DNA of 64,000 nt from Streptomyces niveus (lineage in GTDB: Bacteria; Actinomycetota; Actinomycetes; Streptomycetales; Streptomycetaceae). The stretch lies in the NCBI RefSeq assembly GCF_001723055.1, contig NZ_MDCR01000064.1:1-64000 (forward strand), read 5' to 3'. Position numbers and translations under genes: made by a program. Positions 31,901 through 43,000 of this stretch are shown here, piece by piece. Numbering within the stretch: position 1 is the stretch's first letter; each line of letters opens with the position of its first letter. The notes under the pieces were generated by a model. The model was given only the letters and a program-made list of their open reading frames with translations. It had not been told where the DNA came from and made no database searches.

Positions 31901-33065
31901 CGCGTCGGATGGCCTCGACCATCTTGATGACGCCCGCGACACCGGCGGCGGCCTGCGTGTGACCGATGTTGGACTTGATCGAACCCAGCCACAGCGGTTC
32001 TTCGCGGCCCTGTCCGTACGTGGCGAGCAGTGCCTGCGCCTCGATGGGGTCGCCGAGCGAGGTGCCGGTGCCGTGGCCCTCCATGACGTCGACATCGGCG
32101 GTCGTCAGTCCGGCGGAGGTGAGCGCCTGCTGGATGACACGGCGCTGCGAGGGGCCGTTGGGGGCGCTGAAGCCGTTGGACGCGCCGTCCTGGTTGACCG
32201 CCGAGCCGCGCACGACGGCCAGCACGGGGTGCCCGTTGCGGCGGGCGTCGGACAGCTTCTCCAGCAGCAGGACGCCGGCGCCCTCGGCCCAGCCCGTCCC
32301 GTCGGCGGAGGCGGCGAACGAGCGGCAGCGGCCGTCGGCAGAGAGTCCGCGCTGCTCGCTGAACTCGATGAACGTCTCGGGCGTGGCCATGACGCTGACT
32401 CCGCCGGCCAGCGCCAGGGTGCACTCTCCCGAGCGCAGGGCCTGCGACGCCCACTGGAGTGCGACCAGCGACGACGAGCAGGCCGTGTCGACGGTGACCG
32501 CCGGGCCTTCCAGCCCGAGGGTGTAGGCGACGCGTCCGGAGACGAGGCTGCCGTCGCTGCTGGTGATGCCGTAGTCGTGGTACATCGCGCCGGCGAAGAC
32601 ACCGGTGCGGCTGCCGCGCAGCGACGCCGGGTCGAGTCCGGCGCGCTCCATCGACTCCCAGGTGATCTCCAGCAGGAGCCGCTGCTGGGGGTCCATGGTG
32701 AGGGCCTCGCGCGGGCTGATCCCGAAGAACTCGGGGTCGAACTGCGCGGCGTCGTGCAGGAATCCGCCCTCGCGCGCGTACGTCTTGCCGGGCTTTCCGG
32801 GCTCGGGGTCGTACAGCGTGCTCATGTCCCAGCCACGGTCGTCCGGGAACGGGCTGATCGCGTCGCGGCCTTCCTCGACCAGTGCCCACAGCTCCTCGGG
32901 GGATCCGACGCCACCGGGGTAACGGCAGGCCATGCCGATGATCGCGATGGGTTCGGTGGTCACGCTCGCGGCGGCGCGCAGGCTGTCGTTGTCCTGTCGC
33001 AGCCTCTCGTTCTCGACCAGCGAGCCACGCAGTGCCTCGACGATCTCCTCGACTTCGGCGTTCAT
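22959..33065 (-). CDS. PKS B: modules 3 and 4 (each KS-AT-DH-KR-ACP)
   Basis: The protein is 3368 aa. The N-terminus (aa 1-36) is a coiled-coil docking region of the 'VEALRxSL-ExERLR' type. Module 3: KS (about 37-455, Cys about 199), AT with HAFH (malonyl), DH with HxxxGxxxxP and DxxxH intact, KR with LDD but NYAAAS, so the catalytic Asn is Ser (about aa 1460), ACP (Ser about 1613). Module 4: KS (about 1673-2080), AT with HAFH (malonyl), intact DH, KR with VDN in place of LDD, ACP (Ser about 3246). The C-terminus is a helix-rich docking region ending in a '[13 protein letters not shown]' motif that suits the N-terminus of PKS C or D. Although encoded after the thioesterase-bearing PKS E, it is best placed third and fourth in the assembly line. 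The start lies 7 bases after the peptidase stop. Confidence 0.93.
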   Translation of the reverse strand: MNAEVEEIVEALRGSLVENERLRQDNDSLRAAASVTTEPIAIIGMACRYPGGVGSPEELWALVEEGRDAISPFPDDRGWDMSTLYDPEPGKPGKTYAREGGFLHDAAQFDPEFFGISPREALTMDPQQRLLLEITWESMERAGLDPASLRGSRTGVFAGAMYHDYGITSSDGSLVSGRVAYTLGLEGPAVTVDTACSSSLVALQWASQALRSGECTLALAGGVSVMATPETFIEFSEQRGLSADGRCRSFAASADGTGWAEGAGVLLLEKLSDARRNGHPVLAVVRGSAVNQDGASNGFSAPNGPSQRRVIQQALTSAGLTTADVDVMEGHGTGTSLGDPIEAQALLATYGQGREEPLWLGSIKSNIGHTQAAAGVAGVIKMVEAIRRGTLPKTLHVDEASPQVDWEAGNVRLLTEARAWPDADRPRRAAVSSFGVSGTNAHVIIEQAQPDPASGSGPEPAAPRPSTDVPLPLPLSAGTETAMRAQARQLADHLRTTPDLDPVDMAYSLATARAALTRRAVVVGHDRDEILGALTALADGAPLGGAARSTGLTAFLFTGQGSQRLGMGRDLHVAFPVFARAFDEVCSALDPAVREVMWGDEEALRRTEFTQPAIFALQIALFRLLESWGVRPDFVAGHSIGELAAAHVAGVFSLPDAASLITARARLMQALPPGGAMVAVEAAEEEVVPLLRDGVGIAAVNGPTSVVLSGTEEAVDAVVEQLGGRRTNRLKVSHAFHSTLMDPMLDDFRRVAERVAYAEPGIPVVANGDVTTAAYWVGHVRDTVRFADAVTRLESEGVTRYVELGPDGILTAMARQCLTTTADTAVLVPALRRNETGPVAVLTALGGLHTAGLKVDWAGVFDGRGARRVDLPTYPFQRARYWFDKRGLGGDVTSAGLDRPDHPLLGAMVHLPGSDGVVFTGRLSTGAHPWLSDHTVMGSVLLPGTAYVELAVRAGDQVGWNRVEELNVAAPLFLPEHGGVHIQVAVDAPDASGLRPVRVFSRADDAPLDREWILHAEGFLAPDAGEPATDLTVWPPRDAEPLAVEGLYERLEYGPTFQGLRAGWRRGDELFAEIALPEGVDAGGFGLHPALFDSALHVLDLAGEDAKVLPFSWSDVTLHAEGATAARVHLRVRADKSVSLELADALGRPVASVGSLTLRPVTADGLAPAAARVANALFRVDWIPAAEVRTPAEDIEVSVHHCPPTTGDTPAAVRAVTTGVLEAVRAAIEGDTALVVVTDGATDGSDLGHAAAWGLVRAAEGEHPGRFFLVDTDAPVDPARVVAIGEPELRVSGGETRVPRLVGVPLESAASTWDTERTVLITGGTGALGAAVARHLVTRHEVRRLLLTSRRGPQAPGAAELAEELTGLGAEVEVAACDAADRDALATLLDGRTIGGVVHAAGVLDDGVILSMTPERVDHVLRPKADAAWHLHELTRDMGLTAFVLFSSVAGVLGAPGQGNYAAASTLLDGLARHRHAAGLPALSLAWGPWAGEGMADGLASVGMRSLAPEEGLALLDAAAGVAEPVLVPVRFDLAAFDSPPPIMRGLVRGRSRRVLDNDASATGVLRQRLAGLGDAERADELLALVRSQAAMVLRHAGADAVDPERAFRDLGFDSLTAIELRNLLGAATGLRLPATLVFDYPTPVVLAGHLLRELSGAVESAPVASFVRPEDDEPIAIVSMACRYPGGVDTPEDLWRLVDEGVDAISEFPADRGWGVEDIYDPEPGVPGKTYVRDGGFLHDAAQFDADFFGISPREALDMDPQQRLLLETSWEALERAGIAPTTLKGSPTGVFAGVMYHDYPGGTGGGSLVSGRVAYTLGLEGPAVSVDTACSSSLVALHWAAQALRSGECSLALVGGVTVMGTPRSFIDFSEQRGLAADGRCKSFSSSTDGTGWGEGAGVLVVERLSEARRLGHPVLAVVRGSALNQDGASNGITAPNGPSQRRVIKQALANAGLVAADVDAVEAHGTGTTLGDPIEAQALLETYGQNRLEGRPLWLGSIKSNIGHTQAAAGVAGIIKMVEAMRHGRLPKTLHVEEPTKQVDWDAGDVRLLTEAREWPSEDRPRRAAISSFGISGTNAHVIVEEVVPVAEMAVERRELPVAPVVVSGKTPAALEAQIRRFGELLREADALDVAFSAATGRAALEHRAVLIGSETVTGETGAGKVAFLFTGQGSQRLGMGRELYETFPVFAVAFDEVCAVLDPAVREVMWGDEEALSRTEFTQPAIFALEVALFRLVESWGVRPDFLAGHSIGELAAAHVAGVFGLEDAGRLIAARGRLMQGLPAGGAMVAIQATEEEVSPLLTEGVSVAAVNSPSSVVISGEEVAVAAVVERFTDRKTTRLKVSHAFHSPLMDPMLDDFRKIAESVTYQEPVIRLVRDMASADYWVAHVREAVRFADDVRHLQDEGVTRFLEIGPDGVLTAMAGQSAEGTLAPTLRRDRPEVESVFAGVGRLFAAGVPVDWNAVFDGRGARRVDLPTYPFQRKRFWLIEQSGATSGADAVDHPLLTSGIGLPDTGGVVFTGRLSLDTHPWLADHDVLGTLLLPGTGLVELALQAAAQVDCGTVDELTLEAPLVVPEKGAVAVRVLVGGPDDSESRTVEIYSSLDDEIWTRNAAGALLPSAVSPSSDLIQWPPVGATPLPVDGAYERLLARGYDYGPTFQGLKAAWRDGDGVVFAEVSLPEGTEAARFGLHPALLDAAMHVGLIEEGAATDAPELPFSWNGVTLHRAGASALRVRLSNPEGGDGTDVLVADGTGAPVLSVASLTSRPVSAEQLRADGDHRESLFALTWTKAGDVPVLETPVVVYEVPRAEGDTSEAAHAVADEVLARVQEWLADKGRSDEKLAVVTRRAVPIEGEDVDLSQAPVWGLVRAAAAENPGRFLLLDLGDGATVPPFVDAPEVAVRGGELLVPALTRVPASAVDAGRDPWESSPTVLITGGTSGLGALVARHLVTEHGIRHLVLTSRRGGSAPGAAELRAELTGHGARVDIEACDVADRAALAAVLDRHPVGAVVHAAGVVDNGLVRGLTPERMDTVLRPKVDGAWHLHELTADRDLSAFVLFSSMGGLLLAAGQGNYAAANVFLDALAHHRHRAGLPVTSLAFGLWEAETGLGELTDADRKRMLRMGLPALSQVEGLALLDDALRTGEPALAPFRLDTGALRTRPVDQLPSLLRGLVPTSRRRAGGADAAGGGDGGAGLRRTLAAAADEAARDGILVELVRTHVAAVLGHDGVDAVRSDRAFKDLGFDSLTAVELRNTLRSATGLKLPATLVFDHPTPSAVAESLREQLAGDQEPAGSPLEAELARLEAALASVTPDEETFGRVADRLRALAAGWTETHRRDESDEAELGSLSADELFDVLDDELDTRSAS
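25461..27355 (-). repeat. 1.9-kb tract of module 4 nearly identical to module 5
   Basis: This block runs from the late KS through the whole AT into the early DH of module 4. It matches 52489-54383 in module 5 at a constant offset of 27028 bases with no net insertion or deletion. Long stretches are identical, broken by short divergent patches such as the KS-AT linker near 26580-26710. Its codon use is visibly more A-tolerant than flanking modules. Confidence 0.85.
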
Positions 33066-33072
33066 CGTCGTC

Positions 33073-34014
33073 TCAGCCTCCGCTCACGGTCGTGGTCCGC
33101 GTGTCGTTCACGCGTACCGAGTCAAGGAATCCGCCGAGCACCTCGTAGAACAGCTCCGGCTCCTCCAGGTGCGGGTTGTGGCTGGAGTTCTCAAGGATTT
33201 CCCAGCGGGCGCCCGGAATGAGTTCCTGGTAGGGGCGCACCGTGACCGGGGTGGCCTCGTCGTGGCGGCCCGAGATGATGAGAGTGGGCGCGCTGATGTC
33301 GGGCAGGCAGTCGATCACCGACCAGTCGCGGATGCTGCCGATGACATGGAACTCGTTGGGACCGTTCATCGTGCGGTAGACCGTCGGGTCGGTGACGGCT
33401 TCCAGGTAGGAGGCCATGAGTTCACTGGGCCACGGCTCGACGCGGCAGACGTGGCGGCTGTAGAAGACCAGCATCGCCTCCAGGTACTCGTCGCTGTCGG
33501 TGGTGCCGGCGGCCTCGTGCCGCCGCAGCGTCTCGTCGACGCCGGGCGGCAGTTGGGCGCGCAGGACGTCCATCTCCGAGAGCCACAGGGGGTAGGAGGC
33601 CGGTGCGTTGGCGATGACCAGGCCGCGCAGCCCGGCGGGTCGGGCCGAGGCGTGCCAGGCGGCGAGCAGTCCGCCCCACGACTGTCCGAACAGGACGTAG
33701 TCGTCGGCGATGTCGAGCCGGCGCAGCAGGTTCTCCAGCTCGTCGCGGAAGAGCTGGGGCGTCCAGAAGCCGGGGTCGGCGTCGGGACGGTGGGTGGAGC
33801 CGCCGTTCCCGATCTGGTCGTAGTGCACCACCGACCAGCCCTGTTCGGCGTAGACGGACAGCCCCGTCAGGTAGTCGTGGGTGGAGCCGGGGCCTCCGTG
33901 CACGACGACGAGGGCCGGGCGGCCCTCAGCGGGCTGCCCGGTGACGCGGTACCAGGTCTTGTACTCCCCGAAGGGAACAGTTCCTTTGGCCGTGGCCGTG
34001 GGCGTGGACGCCAT
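33073..34014 (-). CDS. Proline-iminopeptidase-type aminopeptidase, removes the starter cap (VinJ-like)
   Basis: The protein is 313 aa with an alpha/beta-hydrolase fold of the S33 family. It has the oxyanion motif HGGPG (aa 39-43), nucleophile motif GQSWGG with Ser112, and Asp252 and His279 in the expected positions. No signal peptide is visible, so it acts in the cytoplasm. In vicenistatin biosynthesis VinJ removes the N-terminal alanine from the finished polyketide chain, exposing the beta-amine for macrolactam closure. Its position in the PKS operon directly after the thioesterase-bearing PKS E and 7 bases before PKS B fits that late step. The start has a GGTGG-containing leader. Confidence 0.88.
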   Translation of the reverse strand: MASTPTATAKGTVPFGEYKTWYRVTGQPAEGRPALVVVHGGPGSTHDYLTGLSVYAEQGWSVVHYDQIGNGGSTHRPDADPGFWTPQLFRDELENLLRRLDIADDYVLFGQSWGGLLAAWHASARPAGLRGLVIANAPASYPLWLSEMDVLRAQLPPGVDETLRRHEAAGTTDSDEYLEAMLVFYSRHVCRVEPWPSELMASYLEAVTDPTVYRTMNGPNEFHVIGSIRDWSVIDCLPDISAPTLIISGRHDEATPVTVRPYQELIPGARWEILENSSHNPHLEEPELFYEVLGGFLDSVRVNDTRTTTVSGG

Positions 34015-34116
34015 TTCTCAAACCACCTAAGTTCGGGTCGTTCTCAGCAGCGGTTGCCGCGTCCCCCGCACGCGGCGTGCACTTCTTCCGAGGGGAAGCC
34101 TGGCGTCGGCCACGGC

Positions 34117-37100
34117 TCAGTCGAGCGTCTCCAGCCATTCCTCGATGACTCGGGCGGTCGCCGGGGCGTGGTCCTGCCCGAGCGAGAAATGGTTGCCTTC
34201 GACGGTGCGCAGGGTGTGCTCGGAGTCCCACGGGCGGGCCCGCATCTCCGCCACGTCGACCCCCTCGGGGGGCTGGACGAACGGCTCGGACGCCTGGACG
34301 AAGAGGGTCGGCGTGTCCAGCCGTACGGGGTCGAAGCCCGCCAGTACCTGGAAGTAGTGCGGCATCGCGGACAGTCGCGCCGCGTCGTAGTTGCCGAGGG
34401 TCGTCTCCACCGTCAGCAGTTCGCCCATGAGGTGGCCGAACCCGACGTTCATCGCCGTGTCCTCGACCCGGAAGGTGTCGATCAGGACGAGTCCGGCGGG
34501 CGGGACCTTGAGCGTCTCCTCCAGGTGACGGGCGATGATGTGGCCGATGATGCCCCCGGAGGAGTAGCCGAGCAGGACGAACGGCTCACCGTCCGCCGCC
34601 GCCAGCACGGCGTCGCCCAGCACCTGTGTCAGTACCTCGACGGAGTCGGGCAGTGGCTCGTCCCGGTGGAATCCGGGCAGTGCCACCGCCGACACGTGGC
34701 GCACGTCCCGGAATTCGGAACCGAGCCGGGCGTGCTGGTGCACGCCGCCGCCCGCCATGGGTGTGGCCAGGCAGATCAGCCGGGGGCGGCCGGGGCCGTC
34801 CGCCAACCGCACCGTCTTCGGGGCCTGTTCGAGGTCGGCGGGTGTGACGAACCGGGGTCGCAGCGCCGCGACCGCCGACATCAGGCCCAGAGCCCCCGTC
34901 GTGTCACCGGCCCGGACCGCCCGCCGGAACATCTCGGTCACCGTCTCGTCGTCCTCTTCCGAGGGTTCGGCGGCGGACTCGGCGCCGGCGGCGGCCGTCC
35001 CGGACTCCATCTCGTCGGCGAGGAGACGGGCCAGGTTGGCCGGGGTCTTGCTGTCGAACACCGCCATCGTGGGCAGCTTCGCCCCGGTGGCGGCGATCAG
35101 CGCGGTGCGCAGTTCCATCGCGGTGAGCGAGTCGAACCCGGACTCCAGGAAGTCGCGGCTGGGGTCGACGGCTTCGGCGTCGGCGTGTCCGAGCACGGAG
35201 GCGGCGAGGCTCAGCACCAGTTCGCCGAGCGCCCGCTCCCGCTGCCGCGCCGGCATCGCGGCCAGCTCTCGCCGCAGCGCCGACGGGTCGGCGGTCGCGG
35301 AGCGGCGCCGTACGGCCGGGACCAGGCCGCGCAGGACGACGGGGAGTTCGCCTCCGGCCCCGTTCCGCAGCGCCCGCAGGTCCAGGCTCATCGGCACGAG
35401 CGCCGGCTCGGGCCTCGCGGACGCGGCGTCGAACAGCGCGAGGCCGTCCTGGGACGACAGCGCGGGCATGCCCTGGCGGCGCAGCCGCCGCAGGTCTGCC
35501 TCGCTGAGGTGGCCCGCCATTCCGCCGGTGTCCGCCCACAGCCCCCAGGCGAGGGACTGCGCGGGCAGTCCCTCGGCGTGGCGCCGCGCGGCGAGGGCGT
35601 CGAGGAAGGTGTTGGCGGCGGCGTAGTTGCCCTGGCCGGGTGAGCCCAGCACGCCCGCCGCGGACGAGAACAGGACGAAGGCGCCCAGCTCCTGGTCGCG
35701 GGTGAGGTCGTGCAGGTTGAGTGCGCCGTCCACCTTGGGGCGCAGGACCTGGTCGAGGCCGTGCGCCGTCAGGTTGGCGATCATGCTGTCGGCCAGTACC
35801 CCGGCGGTGTGGACGACGGCGCCGAGGGAGCGGCCGGCCAGCAGCGCCTCGACGGCGTCCCGGTCGGCCACGTCGCAGGCGGCGATCTCGACCGTCGCAC
35901 CGAGTGCGGTCAGCTCCTGGCGGAGGTCGGCCGCGCCCTGCGCGTCGATGCCGCGACGGCTCGTCAGCAGCAGGTCCCGGACGCCGTGTCCGGCGACCAG
36001 GTGGCGGGCGACGAGCGCGCCGAGACCGCCTGTGCCGCCGGTGATCAGTACGGCTCCGGGCCGGTCCCAGGGCGAGCGCGAGGGGGCGTCCTCCTCCGGT
36101 GCGGCCGGGACCCGCGCGAGCCGGGGGACCAGGATCTCCTGACCCCGTACGCGCAGGTCGGGCTCGCCCGACGCGACGGCCCGGCCGATCGTCTCCGGGT
36201 CGTCGCCGTCGGTGTCGAGCAGCGCGAAGCGCTCCGGGTCCTCCGAGCGGGCGGCGCGTACCAGGCCCCAGGCGGAGGCGTGTGCCAGGTCGTCACCTCG
36301 GGTGACCACCAGGAGCCTGCTGCCGGCGAACCGTTCGTCCGTGAGCCAGGTCTGGAGGGTCCGGAGCGTCTGGGTGGTGACCGTCCTGACGTCGTCGGCG
36401 ATCCGGCCGGTGCCTGCCGGGGGTGTCCAGGCGACCGTCGAGGGCACCGGGCCGGAGAGTTCGGCCAGTTCGTTGACCGTCGTCCAGTCCGCCTCGGCGG
36501 CGGTGGCGGTGGCGGTGGCGGCGGGTGTCCACGCGAGGTGGAAGAGGGAGTCGCCCGGCCCGGCGGGCGCCGGTGCGAGCTGCTCGGCGGAGACCTCCCG
36601 GGAGATCAGCGACTCCACGTACGCGACGGGACGGCCCTGGGGGTCGGCGACGCGGATCGTCGTGCCGCCCTCGGCGTTGGGGGTGAACCGGACGCGCGCG
36701 GCCCTGGCGCCGAAGGCGTGCAGCCGCACACCCTTCCAGGCGAACGGCAGTGAGGTGGCGTCGTCCTCGCCCGCGCCGAGTATCACCGCGTGCAGAGCGG
36801 AGTCGAGCAGCGCCGGGTGCAGTACGAACCTCTCGGCGTCGGCCGCGTCGTCGGCGAGCGCCACCTCGGCGAATGTCTCGTCACCGACGCGCCACGCCGC
36901 CTTGAGCGCCTGGAACGCGGGGCCGTAGACGTATCCGAGGTCCGCGAACCGTTCGTACGCGCCGTCGGTGGTGATCCTCGTCGCCTCGTCGGGCGGCCAG
37001 CGCGACAGGTCGAAGGAGGACGCCTCGTCGGACTCTCCGGCCACCAGGGCGCCTTCGGCGTGCAGGACCCATGGCGCGTCGTCGTCGGCGTCCTCGGCGA

Positions 37101-40083
37101 GCGAGTGGATGCTCAGGGGGCGCCGGCCGGTGTCCTCGACCGGTTCACCGACCGTCAGCCGCAGTTGTACGCCGCCGCTCTCGGGCAGGACCAGCGGCGC
37201 GCGCAGCGTCAGTTCTTCGAGGACGCCGTGGCCGACCTGGTCGCCCACGCGTACTGCCAGTTCGACGAACGCCGTGCCGGGCAGCAGCGTCGCGCCGAGT
37301 ACCTCGTGGTCGGCGAGCCAGGGGTGGGTGTCGGCCGACAGACGGCCCGTATAGATCACCGTCCGTGCGCCGGGAACGGCGATCTCGGCGCTCAGCAGGG
37401 GGTGGTCGAGCGCGCTGAGGCCCATGGACGCCGCGCTGCCGCCTCCCGCGTCCACCGGCTCCTGGAGCCAGTAACGGGTGCGCTGGAAGGAGTAGGTGGG
37501 CAGATCGACCCGGTGTGCCCGCCGGTCCGCGAAGAAGGCGGTCCAGTCGGGAGAGACGCCCGTGGTGTGCAGTTGGGCGACGGCGGTCAGCAGTGTCGTG
37601 GCCTCGGGCCGGTCGCGGCGCAGGGCGGCGGCGGCGGTGGCCTCCGGCGCGGTCTGGCGGGCCATGGCGGCGAGGGCGCCGTCGGGTCCGATCTCCAGGA
37701 ACCGGGTGACGCCCTCGGCCTCCAGGCGTCGTACGTCGTCGGCGAACCGCACCGCGTCGCGCACATGCCGTACCCAGTAGTCGGCGGACGCCATGTCCTT
37801 CACCAGCCGGATGCGCGGCCGCTCGTAGGTGAGGGACTCGGCGACCTTGCGGAAGTCCTCCAGCATCGGTTCCATCAGCGGCGAGTGGAACGCGTGGGAG
37901 ACGGTCAGCCGTCGCGTCCTGCGGTCGGCGAAGTGCTCGGCGACCGCCTCGACAGCGTCCTCGGTGCCCGAAACGACCACGGAGGACGGGCTGTTGAGGG
38001 CGGCGATCCCCACCTCGTCCGTGAGCAGCGGCGCGACTTCCTCCTCGGTGGCCTCGATGGCCGTCATGGCCCCGCCCGCCGGGAGCGCCTGCATCAGCCG
38101 GCCGCGTTCGGCGACCAGCCGCGCGGCGTCCTCAAGGCCGAGAACGCCCGCGACATGGGCCGCCGCCAGCTCGCCGATGGAGTGCCCGGCGAGGTAGTCG
38201 GGCTTGATTCCCCAGGACTCCACCAGCCGGAACAGGGCGACTTCCAGGGCGAAGATCGCGGGCTGGGCGTACTCGGTGCGGTGCAACGCCGACTCGTCGC
38301 CCCACACCACGTCCTTGAGCGACAAGCCCGTGGCCTCGCACACCTCGTCGAAAGCGGCGGTGAAGACCGGGAAGGTCTCGTACAACTCCCGTCCCATGCC
38401 GAGGCGCTGGCTGCCCTGGCCGGTGAAGAGGAACGCCACCTTGCCCTCGCGCCGCTTGCCGGTGACGACGGACGGCGACGGGGTTCCCGCGGCCAGCGCG
38501 GTGAGCCCCGCGAGGAGATCCTGACGGTCGTCGGCGACGATCGCCGCACGGTGTTCGAGAGCCGCGCGGCCCCTCGCCAGGGACAGGCCCACGTCCGCGG
38601 GCGTCAGGTCGGGCCGCTCGCGCAGATGGGAGTGAAGGCTTTCGGCCTGCGCGGACAGCGCCTGCCCGGTCCTGCCCGACAGGGTCCACAACACCGGGCC
38701 CCCGGTGGTCGCCGCGACCGGGGGCGCGTCCTCCTCGGCGGGCGGTGCCTCCTCGATGATGACGTGGGCGTTGGTCCCGCTGATGCCGAAGGACGACACC
38801 CCCGCGCGGCGCGGGTGCTCCTGGTCGGGCCACCGCCGCGCCTCGGTGAGCAGCCGGACGTCGCCGGACTCCCAGTCCACCTGGGGTGTCGGGGCGTCGA
38901 CGTGCAGCGTGGGCGGCATGACACCGTGCCGGATGGCCTCGACCACCTTGATGATGCCCGCCACGCCCGCCGCGGCCTGGGTGTGACCGATGTTCGACTT
39001 GATCGAACCCAGCCACAGCGGTCGGTCCTCAGGGCGGTCCTGCCCGTAGGCGGCGAGCAGGGCCTGCGCCTCGATCGGGTCGCCGAGCGTCGTGCCGGTG
39101 CCGTGGCCCTCGATCAGGTCGACCCCGTCGGCGGACACCCGGGCGTTGGCCAGCGCCTGCCTGATCACCCGCTGCTGGGACGGGCCGTTGGGGGCTGTGA
39201 TGCCGTTGCTGGCGCCGTCCTGGTTGATCGCCGTACCGCGCACGATCCCCAGCACCGGGTGGCCGTTGCGGCGGGCGTCCGACAGCCGCTCCACCAGGAG
39301 CATGCCGACGCCCTCGCCCCAGCCGGTGCCGTCAGCCGCCGCGGCGTACGACTTGCAGCGGCCGTCGGTCGCCAGCCCGCGCTGGTGGCTGAACTCGATG
39401 AAGGTCTCGGGTGTCGCCATCACGGTGACACCGCCGGCCAGCGCGAGCGAGCACTCCCCCGACCGCAGGGCCTGGACCGCCCAGTGCAGGGCGACCAGCG
39501 AGGACGAGCAGGCGGTGTCGATCGTCACCGCGGGGCCCTCAAGACCCAGGGTGTAGGCGACCCGGCCGGAGGCCATGGCGCCCGTGCTGCTGTTGTACGT
39601 GTAGTCGTGGTACATCATCCCGGCGAACACACCGGTCGGGCTGCCCTTGAGAGTCGTCGGGTCGATGCCCGCCCGCTCAAGCACCTCCCACGACGCCTCC
39701 AGCAGCAATCGCTGCTGAGGGTCCATCACCAGCGCCTCGTTCGGCGCGATCCCGAAGAAACCGGGATCGAACTCGGCCGCGTCGTACAGGAACCCGCCTT
39801 CGCGCGAGTACGTCTTGCCGGGCTTTCCCGGCTCGGGGTCGTAGATGCCCTCCTCGTCCCAGCCGCGGTCGGCGGGGAACCGCGAGACGGCGTCCGTCCC
39901 GTCGGCGACCAGCCGCCACAGCTCCTCGGGAGAGGTCGCGCCGGGGTAGCGGCAGCTCATCGCCACGATCGCGATGGGTTCGCGGGAGGCGGCCTGCAGG
40001 GCGCGGTTGCGCGTACGCAGGCTCTCGGACTCCTTGAGCGACGCGCGCAGCGCCGCCACGAGTTTCTGGTCGGTGTCGGCCAT
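34117..40083 (-). CDS. PKS E: final module 8 (KS-AT-DH-KR-ACP) with macrolactam-forming thioesterase
   Basis: The protein is 1988 aa. The N-terminal docking region (aa 1-33) is of the '[12 protein letters not shown]' type. Domains: KS (about 34-450, Cys about 192, with the uncommon FFGIAPNEA), AT with HAFH (malonyl), DH with HxxxGxxxxP and DxxxH intact, KR with LAD and NYAAAN, ACP (Ser about 1652). A thioesterase follows (about 1765-1988) with GYSSGG (Ser about 1840) and a GNHFS His near aa 1965. It is the only PKS thioesterase in the window, so this is the last module, closing the amide with the unmasked beta-amine. It starts 7 bases after the PKS D stop, and the C-terminal tail of PKS D is the matching docking type. 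Confidence 0.93.
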   Translation of the reverse strand: MADTDQKLVAALRASLKESESLRTRNRALQAASREPIAIVAMSCRYPGATSPEELWRLVADGTDAVSRFPADRGWDEEGIYDPEPGKPGKTYSREGGFLYDAAEFDPGFFGIAPNEALVMDPQQRLLLEASWEVLERAGIDPTTLKGSPTGVFAGMMYHDYTYNSSTGAMASGRVAYTLGLEGPAVTIDTACSSSLVALHWAVQALRSGECSLALAGGVTVMATPETFIEFSHQRGLATDGRCKSYAAAADGTGWGEGVGMLLVERLSDARRNGHPVLGIVRGTAINQDGASNGITAPNGPSQQRVIRQALANARVSADGVDLIEGHGTGTTLGDPIEAQALLAAYGQDRPEDRPLWLGSIKSNIGHTQAAAGVAGIIKVVEAIRHGVMPPTLHVDAPTPQVDWESGDVRLLTEARRWPDQEHPRRAGVSSFGISGTNAHVIIEEAPPAEEDAPPVAATTGGPVLWTLSGRTGQALSAQAESLHSHLRERPDLTPADVGLSLARGRAALEHRAAIVADDRQDLLAGLTALAAGTPSPSVVTGKRREGKVAFLFTGQGSQRLGMGRELYETFPVFTAAFDEVCEATGLSLKDVVWGDESALHRTEYAQPAIFALEVALFRLVESWGIKPDYLAGHSIGELAAAHVAGVLGLEDAARLVAERGRLMQALPAGGAMTAIEATEEEVAPLLTDEVGIAALNSPSSVVVSGTEDAVEAVAEHFADRRTRRLTVSHAFHSPLMEPMLEDFRKVAESLTYERPRIRLVKDMASADYWVRHVRDAVRFADDVRRLEAEGVTRFLEIGPDGALAAMARQTAPEATAAAALRRDRPEATTLLTAVAQLHTTGVSPDWTAFFADRRAHRVDLPTYSFQRTRYWLQEPVDAGGGSAASMGLSALDHPLLSAEIAVPGARTVIYTGRLSADTHPWLADHEVLGATLLPGTAFVELAVRVGDQVGHGVLEELTLRAPLVLPESGGVQLRLTVGEPVEDTGRRPLSIHSLAEDADDDAPWVLHAEGALVAGESDEASSFDLSRWPPDEATRITTDGAYERFADLGYVYGPAFQALKAAWRVGDETFAEVALADDAADAERFVLHPALLDSALHAVILGAGEDDATSLPFAWKGVRLHAFGARAARVRFTPNAEGGTTIRVADPQGRPVAYVESLISREVSAEQLAPAPAGPGDSLFHLAWTPAATATATAAEADWTTVNELAELSGPVPSTVAWTPPAGTGRIADDVRTVTTQTLRTLQTWLTDERFAGSRLLVVTRGDDLAHASAWGLVRAARSEDPERFALLDTDGDDPETIGRAVASGEPDLRVRGQEILVPRLARVPAAPEEDAPSRSPWDRPGAVLITGGTGGLGALVARHLVAGHGVRDLLLTSRRGIDAQGAADLRQELTALGATVEIAACDVADRDAVEALLAGRSLGAVVHTAGVLADSMIANLTAHGLDQVLRPKVDGALNLHDLTRDQELGAFVLFSSAAGVLGSPGQGNYAAANTFLDALAARRHAEGLPAQSLAWGLWADTGGMAGHLSEADLRRLRRQGMPALSSQDGLALFDAASARPEPALVPMSLDLRALRNGAGGELPVVLRGLVPAVRRRSATADPSALRRELAAMPARQRERALGELVLSLAASVLGHADAEAVDPSRDFLESGFDSLTAMELRTALIAATGAKLPTMAVFDSKTPANLARLLADEMESGTAAAGAESAAEPSEEDDETVTEMFRRAVRAGDTTGALGLMSAVAALRPRFVTPADLEQAPKTVRLADGPGRPRLICLATPMAGGGVHQHARLGSEFRDVRHVSAVALPGFHRDEPLPDSVEVLTQVLGDAVLAAADGEPFVLLGYSSGGIIGHIIARHLEETLKVPPAGLVLIDTFRVEDTAMNVGFGHLMGELLTVETTLGNYDAARLSAMPHYFQVLAGFDPVRLDTPTLFVQASEPFVQPPEGVDVAEMRARPWDSEHTLRTVEGNHFSLGQDHAPATARVIEEWLETLD

Positions 40084-40090
40084 CGTGTCC

Positions 40091-43000
40091 TCAGACTTCC
40101 CGCGTCGCTTCGTCCGGATCGGTGTCCTGCAGGGCCATGCTGATCAGGGCTTCGGCGTCCATCGCGTCGATCGAGTCCTCCTCGGGCACGGCTGCCGCCG
40201 TGCCCGAGGCGGCGCCGGCTCCGGCTCCGGCGAGTTCGAGCAGGGCCTCCATCAGCCCCGCGTCGTGCAGCCGGGTGAGCGGAATCGACCCGAGCAGGCG
40301 GCGGACCGTCTCCTCATCGGCGGCGGCGCCCGCGTCACCGTCGGGTGCCAGCTCCGCGGCGATGTGCTCGGCGAGCACCCGGGCGGTGGGATGGTCGAAG
40401 ATCATCGTGGCGGGCAGTCGCAGCCCGGCCGCGGCGTTGAGGGTGTTGCGGAACTCGACTGCGCCCAGCGAGTCGAAGCCCAGATCGCCGAAGGCCCGCT
40501 CCGGTTCGACGGCCTCGGGACCCGCGTGACCCAGTACCGCCGCCGCGTGGGTACGGACGAGGTCGAGGACTTCGTCGTACCGATCGTCGGCGGGCAGTGC
40601 CGCCAGCCGCTTCCGCAGCGCGGCCCCGCCGCCCGTGGAATGCGCCGACACAGTACGCCGCGAGGAGCCGCGTACCAGTCCGCGCAGCATCGGAGGCACC
40701 TCGGCCGCGTTCAGCGTCCTGGTGTCCAGGCTCATGGGCACCAGCGCCGGTGCGGCCAGCGCGCCCGCCACGTCGAGGAGTTCGAGACCCTGCTCGGGCG
40801 AGAGTCCCGTGAGGCCCGCGCGGTCGATCCGCTGCCGGTCGGTGTCCGCCAGGTCACCGGCCATGCCGGCGTCGGTCGTCCACAGGCCCCAGGCCAGGGA
40901 CTGGGCGGGCAGGCCGTCGGCGCGCCGGTGCGCGGCCAGGGCGTCCAGATAGGCGTTGGCCGCGGCGTAGTTGCCCTGCCCCGGTGTGCCGATCACGCCG
41001 GCCACCGAGGAGAACAGTACGAACGCGCCCAACTCCATGTCGCGGGTCAGCTCGTGCAGATGCAGGGCGGCCACCGCCTTGGGTGTGACGACCTTGTCCA
41101 GGCGTTCGGGGGTCAGCGACGCGATCACGCCGTCGTCCAGAACGCCCGCCGCGTGCACCACACCGGTGAGCGAACGCCCCTCCAGTAGCGCCGCGAGCGC
41201 CTCACGGTCGCCGACGTCGCAGGCGGCGACCTCGGCCTCGGCCCCCAGCCCGGCCAGCTCCTCCACCAACTCCGCCGCGCCGGGCGCCGCCAGGCCCCGG
41301 CGGCTGGTCAGCAGCAGTCGCCGTACGCCGTGCCCGGTGACGAGATGGCGCGCGACCAGTGCGCCCAGGGCGCCGGACGCGCCCGTGATCAGTACCTCGT
41401 CGCCGAAGACCGAGGACGGCTCGGACTCCGCGACCGAGGCCGCTCTCAGCCTCGGTACGTAGACCTTCCCGTCCCGGACGGCCACCTGGGGCTCGCCCGC
41501 CGCCAGCGCCAGGGCGATGTCCGCCTTCTCGTCCTCACCGGCCACGTCGATCAGGACGAACCGGCCCGGATCCTCCGACTGGGCGCTGCGCACCAGGCCC
41601 CACGCCGAGGCGCCGGCCAGGTCGGTCACCCGCTCACCGGCCACGGACACCGCGCCGCGCGTGACGACCGCGAGAGTCTCGGTCTCCGCCTGGACCGCCT
41701 TGAGCAGCGGATGCAGTGTGGAGAGCACGTCGTCGCCCTCGGTCCGCCACACCTTCGTGTCGGCGGCAGCGTCGTCGCGTACGGCGACGGGCGTCCACTC
41801 GACCTGGAAGAGCGAGTCGACGCGGGTGAGCGCACCGGCGGCCATCGGACGCAGTGTCAGGGCGTCCACGGAGACGACCGGCTGCCCGGCGCCGTCCACG
41901 GCGTGGAGGGTCACCTGGTCCTGGTCGGAGAGGGTCATCGTGACCCGGAGCGCGGTGGCGCCAGAGGCGTGCAGTTCCACGCCCGCCCAGGAGAAGGGCA
42001 GCACGACCCGGTCGTCGTCCGACAGGAGCGGGACGGTGTGCAGGGCCGCGTCCAGGAGCGCCGGGTGGATCCCGAAACGGTCGGCCGCCCCGGACAGGAC
42101 GATCTCCGCGTACACCGTCTGCCCGCTGCGCCAGGCGGACTTGAGTCCCTGGAACGCCGGCCCGTACTCGATTCCGGCTTCCGCCAGGCTCTCGTACAGC
42201 CCCGCCAGCTCCAGGGGCTCCGCCCCGGGCGGTGGCCACTGTGCCGCGGCCTCCGCCGCCGGGCCGCCGGTGGCCGGGGACAGGGTTCCGGCGGCGTGGC
42301 GGGTCCAGGGCAGATGGGGTTCGTCCGCGTCTCGGGCGTACACCTCGACAGTCCGCCGGCCCGCTCCGTCGTCCACCCCGACCACGACCTGTACGGCCGT
42401 GGCGGTGTGTTCGGCGAGGACCAGCGGTGCCTCGATCGTCAGCTCCTCGATCCGGCCGCAGCCGACCTCGTCGCCGGCGCGGACGGCCAGTTCGACGAAG
42501 CCCGTACCGGGGAAGAGCAGGGTGCCGGCGACCGCGTGTTCGGCGAGCCAGGGCTGGGTACCGAGCGACAGACGCCCGGTCAGCACGGTCCGGTCCGCCC
42601 CCGCGACAGCGACGACCTGGTCCAGCAGCGGGTGGTCGGACGCGTCCGCGCCGCGCCCCGACTCGATCCAGAACGACTGCCGCTGGAAGGGGTACGTCGG
42701 CAGATCGACCCGCCGCGCCCCGCGCCCGTCGAACACGGCGTCCCAGTCGACCCGCACACCGGCGGCGAACAGCCGGCCGACGCCGGTGAAGAGGGTTTCC
42801 ACGGCCGGACGGTCGTGTCGCTGGGTGGCCGCGACCGTCCCGTCGGTGGTCTGCCGCACCATCGCGGTGAGCACACTGTCCGGTCCGACCTCCATGAACC
42901 GGGTGATGCCCTGGTCCTGCAGGTGGGTCACGTCGTCGGCGAACCGCACCGCGTCGCGCACGTGCCGTACCCAGTACTCCGCCGACGCCACGTCCTTGGT

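Noticed and set aside
28638..33221. Plus-strand open frame of about 1,500 codons opposite PKS B, and similar 700-1,200-codon frames opposite PKS A, D and E.
   Set aside because: They are antisense to intact PKS domains, rich in Gly/Arg/Val with no domain content, and follow from the codon bias of the real genes.
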